Origin: Polytrichum commune
Lineage: Eukaryota; Streptophyta; Polytrichopsida; Polytrichales; Polytrichaceae
NCBI GenBank assembly: GCA_950295325.1
Contig: OX485806.1
Span: 28,644,001-28,708,000, forward strand
DNA: 64,000 nt
Reading direction: 5' to 3'
Made by a program: the position numbers and the translations under genes. Below, one piece after another: positions 11,118-22,949 of this stretch (position 1 is its first letter; the number at the start of each line of letters is the position of its first letter). The notes beneath the pieces are model-generated. The model searched no databases. It was not told the DNA's origin and was given only the letters and a program-made list of their open reading frames with translations.

Positions 11118-11678
11118 CAGTGTTTAAGATTGAAACCCTCATATGAGTTTCATTTTGAAGGGCTCTCAAATTTCAGCCCTTCATCTAAAGGGTTAGTTCA
11201 AATCCAAGACGTCAATCCAAGAATATAGAAATGAAATACAAAACTTATATTAAACTTGTGCATGAATTATATGGATACATGTTTCCAGTGCACTGTGAAG
11301 AATTAAGAATCAACCATCTTACTCCACATCTTGTAGTGACAATAACACCATATTCGAAATTTTGGGAAAATTCCATGATTTTGGGAAAATACAGTTTAGG
11401 TTGAGTCGACCTAAAATGTACCCACTGGGTACATTTTAGGTCGACTCCACCTAAACTGTCATCAAATTGGGAGACTGGAAATCTCCCAAAATTTCGAATA
11501 TGGTGTTCAATGCTCTATGCTTGTTAGTTCTTGTGACGGGCAGATTACATTGAAGACTTCAAGTGACGTCTTCATTTTCAATTTGGGGTTGCGTTATGAA
11601 GGGTTATTTAGAGAGAGGTATATTTTGAAGGGCCAAATTGCGTTTGAAGGGCATTGAAGACTTCAGTCTTGAACACTG
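11118..11678. mobile_element. Non-autonomous hAT element with 8-bp TSD
   Basis: The left end CAGTGTTTAAGATTGAA pairs with the right end CTTCAGTCTTGAACACTG as an imperfect terminal inverted repeat. The flanks are GCCTTTAG on both sides (11,110-11,117 and 11,679-11,686), a perfect 8-bp target duplication. The interior matches the ends of the larger relative at 13,642-14,748 but lacks its transposase part. A fold-back element is nested at 11,344-11,507. Confidence 0.92.
11344..11507. mobile_element. Nested 164-bp fold-back element, 4-bp TSD
   Basis: The whole element is an inverted repeat with arms of about 82 nt. The outer 24 bp (AACACCATATTCGAAATTTT...) and the inner roughly 35 bp around GTCGACCTAAAATGTACCCA are essentially perfect. 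It is flanked by CAAT on both sides (11,340-11,343 and 11,508-11,511). The related hAT copy at 13,856-13,870 reads GTGACAATGC without interruption, which is an empty site. The superfamily is not clear from a 4-bp duplication and AACACC ends. Confidence 0.85.
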
Positions 11679-11689
11679 GCCTTTAGTCT

Positions 11690-11990
11690 TCAAAAAAACA
11701 TAACTCTCTTGTGTTTATAATATACTGGAGCTCGCTGTGCATGCTCATTTCTATATTTAAGTTAGATAATTGGGAGGGGGGGGGCTAGCTCAAAAAGGAA
11801 GGCCTCCAGATTGGTTGCATGGTTTACTGAAGTCTTACTACCCTATTGGTGGAGGTTATAAGTGTAGGATGTTTTTCCAGTTGCCGACAGTAACAAAATG
11901 CTTCCATTCCCTGTCTTCAGTTCATGGCCAACCAGTCAGACTCATAAATGCAAGCTGTAGTTAGGACGAGATTTGAGATGCAGGGCCATG
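11690..11990. other. Spacer with no gene seen
   Basis: This is AT-rich spacer with a run of G at about 11,772-11,784. No convincing reading frame or repeat is seen. Confidence 0.4.
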
Positions 11991-12721
11991 CCGTGTTCAA
12001 GTTTGAAGTGTGGACATGCATGCATTTCAAGGTGAATGGCTTCCAAATAATCACACTTCACTCGAACTTTCAAACCTTTTTGCGACACTTCACCAAACAA
12101 AAACACCAACTTGATATCGGCCATTTTGTATTAAACATGAAAATGTTATGATGTCTCACTATATTGAATAAGTACATGCAATAAAACGATGCACTAGAAT
12201 TATTTCGATTCCCTACATAATGCATTGATTCATCATCCAACTCCAAAGGCAAAGCCCCCCGGTTTTTGGTCGATTTCCAAGTGTCAAAAATTCTAGCCCA
12301 ATCCATATTTTCCATCGGAGGATTGTATAATGACACTTGCATTAATGCATCCAATGTGTCAAGTTTGAATCGACTTCTACAATCACTCTTCACCCAATTT
12401 TGTTTGGAAAATCCACCTTCGCATATAGTTGTGCTTGCCAAGTTGAAGTTCCAGTCGGCGCCAAGTCGAAGTTGTAGAGTCGAAATTGCAGGAGTTATTG
12501 GAATTTGGAAGTGTCTACTAGAGTGCCAAGATTGGAGTCCCACTAGGTTTCTATTTGCAAATTGGAGTCCCTGTTATTTTGTGACAAGCGATTTTTGGAG
12601 GGGCCTTCACTGGATACTTTGTAGAGCACATTTTTGTGAAGTTCCCATGAAAAGAAAAAGGCCTTCTTTGAAGGCCAAAATGACATTTGACACGTGTTGA
12701 AGACTTCAATATTGAACATTG
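11991..12721 (-). mobile_element. hAT transposase relic (C-terminal dimerisation region), second member
   Basis: A minus-strand frame at 12,543-12,070 contains CEGGFSKQNWVKS and LDTLDALMQVSL followed by FDTWK. It aligns with the copy at 13,830-14,225 and corresponds to the C-terminal hAT dimerisation region next to the RNase H-like fold. The right end, CTTCAATATTGAACATTG (12,704-12,721), is like the family terminus. The left end at 11,991 (CCGTGTTCAAGTTTGAAG) is more diverged, and no 8-bp duplication is seen. A palindrome GGCCTTCTTTGAAGGCC lies near 12,660. Only the last third of a transposase is present. Confidence 0.65.
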
Positions 12722-13641
12722 TGTGCGAGCGTGTGGTTTGAATTCTTTGGTGGTTTATTTTGATGTCAAAACCTATGATATATGGGAGGAATACGTGACA
12801 ATAAGGAGTGAGATTCAAACCGAGAACATCCGTTTCCCTAGGGGCTCGATTAGTTTTTGCTGAACAAGAAATGAAAAACATAATAAATACAGGAAACAAG
12901 TGAGGAGTGCCATTAACGAGGTTGATATGACGGAATTTAGAATTATAACTGCTATTGCTAGCACAGAATGTTCATTTCCTTTTTCACTCTTACTTTCCCG
13001 ACAAATGAGAACCGAAGTCTGCCCCTTTTTACACAGCCCAGAATTGGCATGGTATTGTCTGGTGCAATTGCTGAAGAACTGCATTTGAAGTCATGACCAT
13101 TCTTTCATTCAGGCGGACATTAAGTTCGCCCGTACGAACTATGGGGGTGTCAGATCCGGGCGGGGACCCGACCGAAAAATTGCTGCCCGCCCCACCCAAC
13201 TTCGAAAAAAATATTGCCCTTGCATTCTTGAAGGCCGTTTGATTACAAATCCCATATTGAGTCCACTTCGCTTTCAAGGTCTAAAATCCAATATATATGT
13301 GCACTTCCAATTAATAAATAAGCAATTCATTGGGATTTTATTCCGAAAATGAAACCATCAATGAAGCACATAATTAACTTGGAGGTCAAATAAAATTACA
13401 AAATCCTCATTAACATTGAGGTTCTAGTTTTTATGAGTTACCATTTGAAATTGTCTTTGTCATTCGAAAATGACACTTAAATTTAGTGTGCTGATTTAGT
13501 ATGTATATTTTATAATATTTTAGTAACGCCGCCTACTTTCACAAGTATTCATACACAATGCATGGATGCTCGGTCAACAAAAACTAATTTGGCATAGTTG
13601 TCAGTAACATCGTTGATTGTAGTATCTACAACATGCACGTT
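12722..13641. other. Spacer between two hAT relics
   Basis: No gene is recognised. A GC-rich patch at 13,150-13,200 contains GGGCGGGGACCCG and CCCGCCCC. The rest is AT-rich, with only short chance frames. Confidence 0.4.
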
Positions 13642-14748
13642 CAGTGCTCAAAATTGAAGCCCTCATATGAATTTCATTTTGAAGGGCTCTGAAATTTCAG
13701 CATTGCAATTGAAGGGCATATCTAAATCTAGGACGTCAATGGAAAATTTTCAAAGAAATATAAAACTTATATTAAAATTATGCATGATTTGCATGGTACA
13801 TGCTTCTAGTACAATGAAATAATGGAGAATCAACTATCTAACTCCACCTCTTGAAGTGACAATGCCCTACGCTTGTTGGTTACTGTAGCAGTTTTCCAAG
13901 TGTCAAAAATGCCATTCCAATCCATGAATTCAACTCCCAAACTGTTTAGGCTAACCCTCATCAATGCATCAAGTGTGTCAAGGTTTAGGCATGTTCTCCT
14001 TTCGCTCTTAATCCAATTCTGCTTTGAAAAACCACGCTCACAAACAGCAGTGCTAGTAGGGATCACAAGTATGGCTTGCCATAGCGACATTAGGGTTGGC
14101 CGATTGATCTTAAACTCTCGGTCACGGCCACAAAAAAACCCAATTTTCATGCATACTTCGGTGTTGACAAGCTGAAGATAACATCTCCACAAATTCGAGC
14201 AACTCCGCATTGGCTTGATCAACAAGAACAGAGCTCCACTTGAAATGTGTCACCAACCGGTTCAACCATTGCTCAGTTAAAGTGCCTCGATCCAATGCAT
14301 CCATGGGATAGTGTTTTAGGCTGAAAAACCTGGCCGCATTAAAAATGGGCAAGTCGGGGAAGCGATCATTTAGTGAGTCAATAACCTTTTGGACGTATAG
14401 TCTACCAAGGGTGATGCAATCCTCCAACGAGCCCCCTACATCACACCCGGGCATAAAGTCATAGTGCAAAGTATGCACTTTCTCACAACCAAACCTATCA
14501 ACATACAATTCCCATTTGGACTAATTCCCATCTGGATCTGAGATTTGGAGCCCAAAGTTAGACAGCCGGAGTTAAACGGCTACTTGAGATGATGAACAGT
14601 TTTTGAAGGGTACTATTTATCTAGCACTTCAAGTGAAGGGAGCACTTAGACATGAGGATTATGTTTTGAAGGGCTGTTTTCCTTGAGGTATTTTTTGAAG
14701 TCCCAAAACCCATTTGAAGGGCACTGAAGACTTCAATTTTGAGCACTG
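13642..14748 (-). mobile_element. Truncated hAT element with transposase C-terminus
   Basis: A perfect 18-bp terminal inverted repeat, CAGTGCTCAAAATTGAAG, bounds 1,107 bp. No 8-bp duplication is visible beside it. On the minus strand two overlapping frames (14,508-14,122 and 14,225-13,830) give the C-terminal part of a hAT transposase of the DUF4371/zinc-finger-862-like type: LNDRFPDLPIFNAARFF, then CERGFSKQNWIKSERR and LDTLDALMRVSL. A frameshift between 14,122 and 14,225 breaks it. The same segment occurs on the plus strand at 39,300-40,045, which supports the family assignment. The N-terminal two thirds are missing. Confidence 0.8.
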
Positions 14749-14923
14749 GTTACTGCAAAAGGTAGTTTGCACCTATTTTTGACACCTAAAGCTACTGCAC
14801 ATAGGTAATGGACACAAATCACATGCTACATGAATTCCCACGACCAAGTGAAAGCATAGCATGATGTGCATTGTATGTGTGCAATGACACATTCACCAAG
14901 ATATTATTGTTAAGGGCCATTTC

Positions 14924-15416
14924 ACACACGAGCCAAGAGCCGTGACCATGAAGTTGTGACAACCCAAAAGAAAGTGTCCGAAGGCCGTCCCAAGACACCT
15001 CCTAAATCATGTAGCGTGGTCACGGATCCTAAAGTGTAGTGTGAAGCCATATGTGACCGGGCCCTCAACCAAATGCTATTTCAATGAATATCTATTCATG
15101 CGGGTCCTCACACATGATAAAATAAAATAAATGATTCAACGGTTATGAGCATTCGGAGTGCCATGGTCTCCCGGTTTTGTGTTAGGCCTACTTCCAAGAG
15201 GTGGTTTTTGAAAATTGTCCAAGCGACCATGAAAGATGATCCATTTGATGCCATGTAAGAATCCATGTAGACTTTACATCCATCTTGCATTCACATGCTC
15301 CGTTGGTCCCTCAAGCATAGTGTGAAGTGAACTTGGGTTGGCTCCACCTTTTCCACCAATGAGAGTGCTTGAAGTGAAATGGTCACAAACTCTTAGTCTC
15401 GTGTGTGAAGTGGCCC
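14924..15416. mobile_element. PIF/Harbinger-type (Tourist-like) MITE, TAA TSD
   Basis: The ends read GGGCCATTTCACACACGAG and, inverted, GGGCCACTTCACACACGAG, a 19-bp terminal repeat with one mismatch. TAA flanks both sides (14,921-14,923 and 15,417-15,419), the 3-bp duplication typical of PIF/Harbinger. It is 493 bp long with no transposase. A diverged end of similar sequence is in block A near 1,396 and 16,990. Confidence 0.88.
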
Positions 15417-17661
15417 TAAGTTTCACTTACAGCTCACTCTAGGTGGGGTCCAAATAGAGGAATAATGTGGTTGAGGGTTGGGAATAAACATATCATGATT
15501 CTCAAAGGACGACGGCTTAATTCTTAATGTCATTTTAACGTGTGCGCCATGTTTTTTGTGCAACATTTACTACTTAGCTGGATTTCACAAATGAATTATC
15601 AAATATGATCATGCTAAATAACATGTTTTGGAGTACTCTGACTTAAAATTTCCGTAGGAAGAAATTGAGATATGTTATAATGTTTTCAAGTTCATGGTTT
15701 TGGAATCCACGTTGAAAAGAGAATTCAACAAGATACCTAATCGGATCTAAATTGGATCACTCTAAGTACCCAAACTTGACAAAATGTGAGGAATAGATGT
15801 GACTATCTTAACCATATCATATCACCACCATTCTTGTTGTCCTCAATGATCCAATATTCCAATTGGATCATATTGGATCAATGATCCAATATTCCAATAT
15901 TCTATATGGTGTGGGCTTCATTTTTCAGAACTTATTTAATAATTTACTTATCTCGATTTGATGTTAAACACACTATAGTAGAAAGTTACATTAGTGCACA
16001 AAATAAAAGAAATCAATGTACTATGCATGACATTACATTTCACAATTTTACATGGGCTAAAGCCCACATGCACACACCTAACCACAATTCTAAACATACA
16101 AATGAAAACCCAGAAAAACAATTCTCAAGTCAAGCAGTGATGGCTTCAAGACATGACAAGCCACTCCATATTTTTGGACTTGTTGTTCACTTTAAAGCTA
16201 CACTGATTATGGTATTTAGTGTAGCTTACTATCTGGAATCTCTTAAGGCTATAACATGTTACTATAGATGTCATTTTTAACCATCAAAGACTAAATAGGT
16301 TGTATGGACAATATACAACATAAATAACTTTACTTGGTTTAAGCATACATTCTTAGCAAAAAATAAGTTATAGCATTGCATATTCCCAATAGTAAGTGAA
16401 CATTGTAGTGGTGACCATGTACAAGAAACTATGATGACCTTGTGCAGGCAATGGTGACCAAATAATAGTGGTGTAAGCCCACGCAATAACAACATAGTAT
16501 TTGTGAAAAACGTCATATTCACGTGCGACTTTTTCTTTTTTCAAGACCGACTCAGATTCTAGTCTTGTGGAGTGCACTTCACTGACTTTGGACAAATTTG
16601 CATTTGAAACTAATTTTTCAATGGGCACCTATAGTGCAAGTTCATAGAGTAAAGAAGTCTTTTTGTATCACAAATGTGACGTTTGATTGTTATCAAGAGT
16701 GTTTGAAGTAACAATGAAGATCATAACATTCATGATATCAAAAAACTTCTTCCCTCATTATCACTTGCATAAGCTACTAGCATTTTGTAAACACATCCAA
16801 ATATAGTTGGCAAAAGTTACCTCCAAAGACCAATTCAAGCATGCCTTTCAATTCAAGACCAATTCAAGAATCCTTTGTGACCGTAACTTTCAAATTGTCT
16901 CCACTCCATTTCAGTGCAGGGACAAGTAACTAATTTAGTGTGTATAGGGTATATTTTTGCAAGTTTTTTACTTGGGACTTGGGATGCCGAGTGAAGTGGT
17001 CCTAAGTACCCACCACCCAAGATATTGAACTCTAGCTTTCAAATGAAGCAGGTTGCGAAGACTCATCACCAATGAACGGGGAGAACCAACAACAACCAAG
17101 AACAAACGAACTAGTTTATTTTCCCAAATTACCAATTCAAAAATAAAACTCTAAGATTCTATTTGAAGCCATATATCAAAAAAATCCTATTTTAGTTAGA
17201 ACCACAAGAAAATTCAAAACATTTTAATGACAAACTGAATGATAATATAGAAGTAAGGATAGTCATAAAGCATGTCTGCGACTAGCCCACAATGTCGCCA
17301 CAAAGCCTACATGCCACATGTATATGAGCATCATGTGGCTCCCTCTAAGACTTTTTTCCTAGCAAGCTAATAATATCGTTAACTTAAATTCTAATGTTTT
17401 CAAAATTTCTGAATAATAGAAGTAAATTGAAAGAATTATAGAATTCTACATCAAATCATAACAATTGTGAAACTAGTCCGAAAATCACAAAACATTCACA
17501 GCCTGTGTGAGGTAGGTATAAGAATACCGCGATAAAGACCATGCGTGGGTATGTTATGGAATGAAGAAGAGCTGCGAGAAAAGTCCACCACGTAGTGTGG
17601 TTGAAAGGATATAATGACAGGTAGAGCTTGCAAATGCAATAAAATACTCAATTGTTGTCAA

Positions 17662-19282
17662 AATTAGGTCTGTACAGTGAACTCAATTGCACATGGACGT
17701 CGGTGGTATCGCCGGAGCTATGTCTGCAAGGCAAGAGTGTCTTGTAGTCAGCGAACGATCATCGCATTACATTACATAACCTCGCATCGCCATTTCTAGG
17801 CACTCATTTTCATGATTCTCCACCCTGCATCCTCTCTCTAATCGATCTCTCAATCTGCCCGCAGGATCAGGTCCAGGGTCAATCAAGGTAAGAGCTAGGC
17901 TTCAGGAGATCGATCACCACGTGCACCGGCCGGGGGTTTAATTGGCCGTAACTCTTCATTACTTGGATCGTCGCCACAGACACCTCCCGTCCTCATCTCT
18001 ATATCTCTAGTCGCTGGTGCAGGTGAATTCAGTGCTGATTGCTTTTATGATTGATGAGGTAGAGATGCTAGCGCCAGATTGCATTTCTTACTTGCCACAG
18101 GGTGCGTGCTTGCGAGTGCAGGTTAAGTTGGTAGAGACTAGTGTCATGGTGGGAAATGCTGCTGCTGCTGCTTCATGTGGTGAAGTTCTTGAGCTGGGAG
18201 GGATTTGTAGAGGTTCCTTCTGACGCAAGAAGCAATACAACAGTAGTGCTACCCTCTTGTGCATTTGCTTTGTGGTTGGTTTATAGTGGAAATATCGCTA
18301 CCCCTTCTCTTGACCTGTGTGAAATACTTTTGTAATAGGACTGTGTGATTGTTTTCCCCTGTGGAGGTTTGAGGATCAGAAAATTTTGACACTTTGAAAT
18401 CATCCTGTGAGAAATGTCGACTTCCTGTTTCTGTGGCACAATGTAATTCCTGATCGTGTGCATTGGTGTTGGTGTTGTTTTGAGATGGAAATGCATGTGA
18501 CCCTTTGTTCTCGACCTCTGGAAACTTAAGGTAGACTTGTGTTAATTGGATACTTTTTTTCTCTCTGCGCCCACCTCTTGTCGGCTATAACCATCATGCA
18601 ATTAATTTGTGCGAGATGATTAGCAGATCCAAATGGTGCCAGTAGTCATTTGCCTCCTCATTTTTGGAGCTCATATGAACATCTTATTCACTATCAAAGT
18701 GGAGATTTCCGTGCTCATTAACTGGTCATATACTGTAGGTCCCCCAATCATGTTGACTTTTGGGTCTAGACTGGTTAGGATATTTTGAGTGTATAATCCA
18801 ATCTCCTTTAAACACGTGTCATTTCGGTGTCCTTCTTAGATCCACAACTAACCACATATCACACTCCAGTATGGGTGTCGAAATTCTTGGTCTATTGGAG
18901 GTAGGTATGTCTAGCTTATGTAAAAAGGAATGATGCTTTTCTCTGGGGATTTAAGGATCAGCAAATTTAATTTACATTTGAAATCATCGTGTGTGGATCA
19001 TGTGTGCGTGCAGCAACTTTTGCCTCTAGTGAGGGAATCAAAGGAAGGGGTTCATTTACTTAACCTCTACCCGTTTTTGTGTGGCATATCAAAGTCCTCT
19101 TTTGTATGCAATGGTTTTGTTGTTGTTTGAGGTGGAATTTATATTGATCCTTTTGTTCCTTGAAGCATGACTCCATGTCCTCGTCATGTTTTGTGAGCAC
19201 TGGGCCGGAGTAGTCCATATCATAGCGCCTAAAACAAGGGGGATTAATTCTTCTGCAACTTGCACAGGTTGCTTGCAATTTC
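17662..19282 (+). other. Block B in copy 2, with conserved small ORF
   Basis: This block is equivalent to 4,965-6,205. The 68-codon frame at 18,017-18,223 matches that at 5,317-5,520 with a shorter Ala run. An extra segment at 18,790-19,150 resembles 18,370-18,510 in the same block (GGATCAG...TTTGAAATCATC...GTGTG, then a GTTGTTTGAGGTGGAA-like end), so an internal degenerate duplication is present here that copy 1 has partly lost. Confidence 0.35.
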
Positions 19283-19286
19283 TACT

Positions 19287-20460
19287 CGAGGAGGTTGCAA
19301 CAATGCCGGGTGGCAATGGCGCAAACATCGAAGCTGATCCTCACCCCAACTCTGTGTGGAACCCATCTATACCGACACCGCCTCCTCCTCCACCACCGCC
19401 TTACAGCAAATGATGAGGTTACATAGTGCAGCAATATGCAGACATCCAAGTGTGTAATCCTATGATGATATGTAGGGAAGGGCAAGGAAGACCTAATTCC
19501 AAGCCCTTGCCTTGCCACGGTGATCCGGTGATTGCGTTTGCAGGGCAAGATTACTTGTCTTATGTGGCATAGTAGGCCAAAGGCAGATATATTGCTTTCT
19601 GCAGCCATCTTGCGGAAAAAGTTCAATGTCGAGTATGCTAATGTCTAGTATACCATCTACCTTTTGACAAACAGATGTTTTCAGTTCTGGGTACTTTGCA
19701 GATTGCAAGATCACGTTCACCAACTGAAGTTTGCTTGTGCCTGAGCTTCAACTCCAGTTTCTCGGAAGCAATCCATCCACGATTAGTGGACAAGTTAGTG
19801 CTGTCTGCAGCCATCAACACTTGAAGCTTCACTAGGACGAGGTTATAATCTTAGTACCTTACCCTTAAAATGGCAGTATTCGAGTGTGTATCTCCAATAT
19901 TGATGCTACCATAATCTGAAGGTTTATTGTGTACATGTGGAGCAGATAGCCTAGTTTAAATTTACCTTTGTATGTTCTGGTGTGCGAATGTGTTGTGAAT
20001 TCTCTGTTGCAATATTCAATCAAGTTGTCATCCTAGTATCTACTGCTATGAATGGGAAACATGGTTTTGGTAGTATGTGCAAAATCCATAATAGCCTTTC
20101 TTAGGTTGCTAATTAAGTCATAAGTATCACCTACCATGATGCCAGTATCTGTGAAGTACACAATGGACCTGCATTCAAGTAGGTTGTCTGAATGAATCAA
20201 GCAGGAGGTATGAGATGTGATGTTACATTGATAATGTATAGCTTAGAATATTGACTAGCTATTGACCACTGTTAATGCCATGGACCTTGAAAGCTAACCT
20301 ACTGCCACTTCCGTCTTTATAACCAGTTAGGGGTTTGTGACAGGGTAGTCTTGCTTGACATATCTTCAAGTATGAAAGGGTCACCCAAATATTTGGTTTT
20401 GTAACAAACAAAAATCTTATTGTCTGCAGATCAATGACAGAATTGATCAGTCGAAACTTC
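19287..20460 (+). other. Block B': older third copy of the 10,321 unit
   Basis: It starts with CTACTCGAGGAGGTTGCAACAATG and a short frame with a proline tract (PPPPPPPP). Later stretches (TGTACATGTGGAGCAGAT, TCAAGTTGTCATCCTA, AGGTTGCTAATTAAG) match the unit at 22,950-24,130 at low identity. The function is unknown. Confidence 0.45.
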
Positions 20461-20853
20461 CTTCAAAATGGGTGAAAACTATGTGGGCAAAATATAATAT
20501 TGTGAAGCGTCACACATTAAGTGCATTACCGCTTGCCCAGCAAATATATCCTACAACCTAGGAAATTTCAAGATTGTCATGTACACTACATAGTGGCCAA
20601 CTCTGACCATATAGGATGTATGAACTTCTTGAGAGACAATTTATGTAAATGGATTGGATTGAATACAGAACAGATCTTAAAACATTGACACCTCTGTCAC
20701 ATGTAACATACATATAAAGTAGGCAACCAAACCACAAATCTGCACCATTGTTGCACAAATGAGTCAATCCCTGTAACAGATCATGCAACTCAAATTGCGT
20801 ACTTTGACACCAGCAACAAACAATGCAAGACATATGTAAAGGATATTTCTTAC

Positions 20854-21959
20854 CATTCACTGTAACAGGAGGCAGGCATTTTCCACTTGTTGTTTGCATA
20901 CACACCACAATTGGTAAAAGCATCGGGCTTATACTTCAGCTCCTTGGTAAAACCGAGACTTCGCAACCCTTCCCTTACTCTCTTCACATCGTCCATATCC
21001 AGGTAATTCTTTGTGTACACACATGTCACATGCATGTCATTGCCATTAGTTCTAGGCGCTACCTTGGCCGAGATCCCAAGAATGCCACTTGTAACACCTT
21101 CTGCAACCTGCACAGTTTACCACTAAATACTTCATTGAGTACAGGCTACAGCTATTTAGTGGTAAACTGTGCACATCACCTAGGACCTAGGTATACTGTG
21201 TATACATACCACTAAATGCATACAACTACATGCACAGCACCTAGGAAAAAATTTGTCACAAAGCATACTCAAGTCATGCTTTCTTTCCATGCCAAAAAGC
21301 AGCAAGAGATAACACTTCACCATACTACACAAAACTGTCACAAGGAAGCGTAGAGAATTCCTCTTCAAAATGCACAAAACTGAGTCTTTCGTAGAATCCT
21401 GAGATTGTGGATTTGGACATAAAAGAGAACCTCAGATGAAGAAATAAATATCACATCTTACAAGACACTCATATGACACACGTGATTCTATTTGAACATG
21501 GTGGTGGAAACCTTCATAGCATATTCCAATAAAAGCAAATACAGCACGCAGAGTAGGTTTAACCATGAAAAAGTTGGACATAACCAAAATTGTTGATGTT
21601 ACTCAACTGAATAGGATGAACATCACAAACATTTGAAATAGTTTGAATCAAACCTTTGACCAATCCCTATCAACAGACGCAGAATCGGAGAAGATCATCC
21701 ATTTGCCACATAGTACACTGTACTCGACAGCGAGCGCATGCAAATCTGTACAAGACACAGCATCATTTCTGCTCAAGCAGAGGCTGCTCCATGCTTCGGA
21801 AAGCCCAACACTATCCTTCTCTGACATTTTGGTTGCAGTATGACCAGCAGGATTAAAGACACAAATCCAGGAGACACTTGGAGCCGTGGTGCTTGAGGGT
21901 GGCCATCTTTGTAAGAACTGTTGCAGGCTCTGGACTTCCGGATCATGGATGATTCTCAT
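20854..21959 (-). CDS. BLES03/UPF0696 (DUF1917) family gene, copy 2
   Basis: Exon 1 is 21,959-21,654 (306 nt) and exon 2 is 21,107-20,854 (254 nt), with the same splice phases and lengths as copy 1. Intron 1 is about 546 bp against about 1,128 bp in copy 1. Exon 2 reads GISAKVAPRTNGND and then VREGLRSLGF, LKYKPDAFTNCG and NNKWKMP. The AKVAPR block fits the family better than copy 1 does, so this copy looks closer to the ancestral sequence. The C-terminal exon is not located. Both exons are fully open. By eye, exon 2 differs from copy 1 at about 30 of 254 positions, far more than the neighbouring intron. Confidence 0.75.
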
Positions 21960-22949
21960 GTCTGGGGTTTAGGAGGTAGCCCAGAGTAAAAGCTGCCTGC
22001 AATTCCCAGCATCAACAACAAGCCATGCCACCTCTTCGCATACCAACACGCACTATTTACTTGTCGTAAGTTGAAAGTTGTAAAACGAAGGCCAACAATT
22101 TACACAGGCCACCGTACATTCAAGAAAACTGCACTCACCCATGTGAATTGAAATACAATTCACCCCAGAAACAAACTCACCATAATCATGCCACACGGCA
22201 GCTAAGAATTGCAACAAACACCCTTACCAAGTTTTGGTAGAATTTACACCCACCTCAAACCTCTGTGCAGTTTGTTTCTATTTCGATGGTCAGATCGCCC
22301 CCTTAGCCTTCTGCCGAACCTCACTCACTCAACGCCTGGATCAATATTCGCAACAGAAAGCTTCGATCAAACTGAGAAACGCTTTAAGTCATCGCGTGGA
22401 CAGGACGCGAAAAGTTTGGGGACAGACGCGGTGGTGGCCCCACCAGCGCCCCACCACGCCGGACAGGGTCCCTTTAGCGTCCGGCATTCTTCATGTAGGC
22501 CACGAAAGTGTGGTTTGAACGGGTACTCTACGATACTCTCTATTCAAATCCAAAATTGCTGCTTTGTGATGGCTGGGCACCGTCTTTATGTGCCGCTGTT
22601 TTGAATAAACCACCAACAGATCCTGAAATAGTTGCATAAACGTCACAGTGATTACAGTTGTCTTGTTGATCTTTTGCAATAGGAGCGTCGCTTGTTCTAG
22701 CTGACGCCTTGCTTTTTGTGGAGAGGTCGACGACATACTTGTTGTGAATGTGGTTGCTTTGAAGAAACCACCAACAAAACCTGAGACTGTCGCATCAAGC
22801 ACAGTATCACAATTGATTTTGTGTGTTCATGGTCATCTGTGGCTATGATCAACCAAGATAGATTCGTATGTAGTTGTGATCGAAGATGCATGCTCATTTG
22901 GGTGGGCTGCGCGTATTTATATATGATTTGGAAGCGATTTTTTATTGAT

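Noticed and set aside
13642-14748. An 8-bp target duplication for this hAT element
   Set aside because: The flanks TGCACGTT and GTTACTGC do not match. Only GTT is shared.
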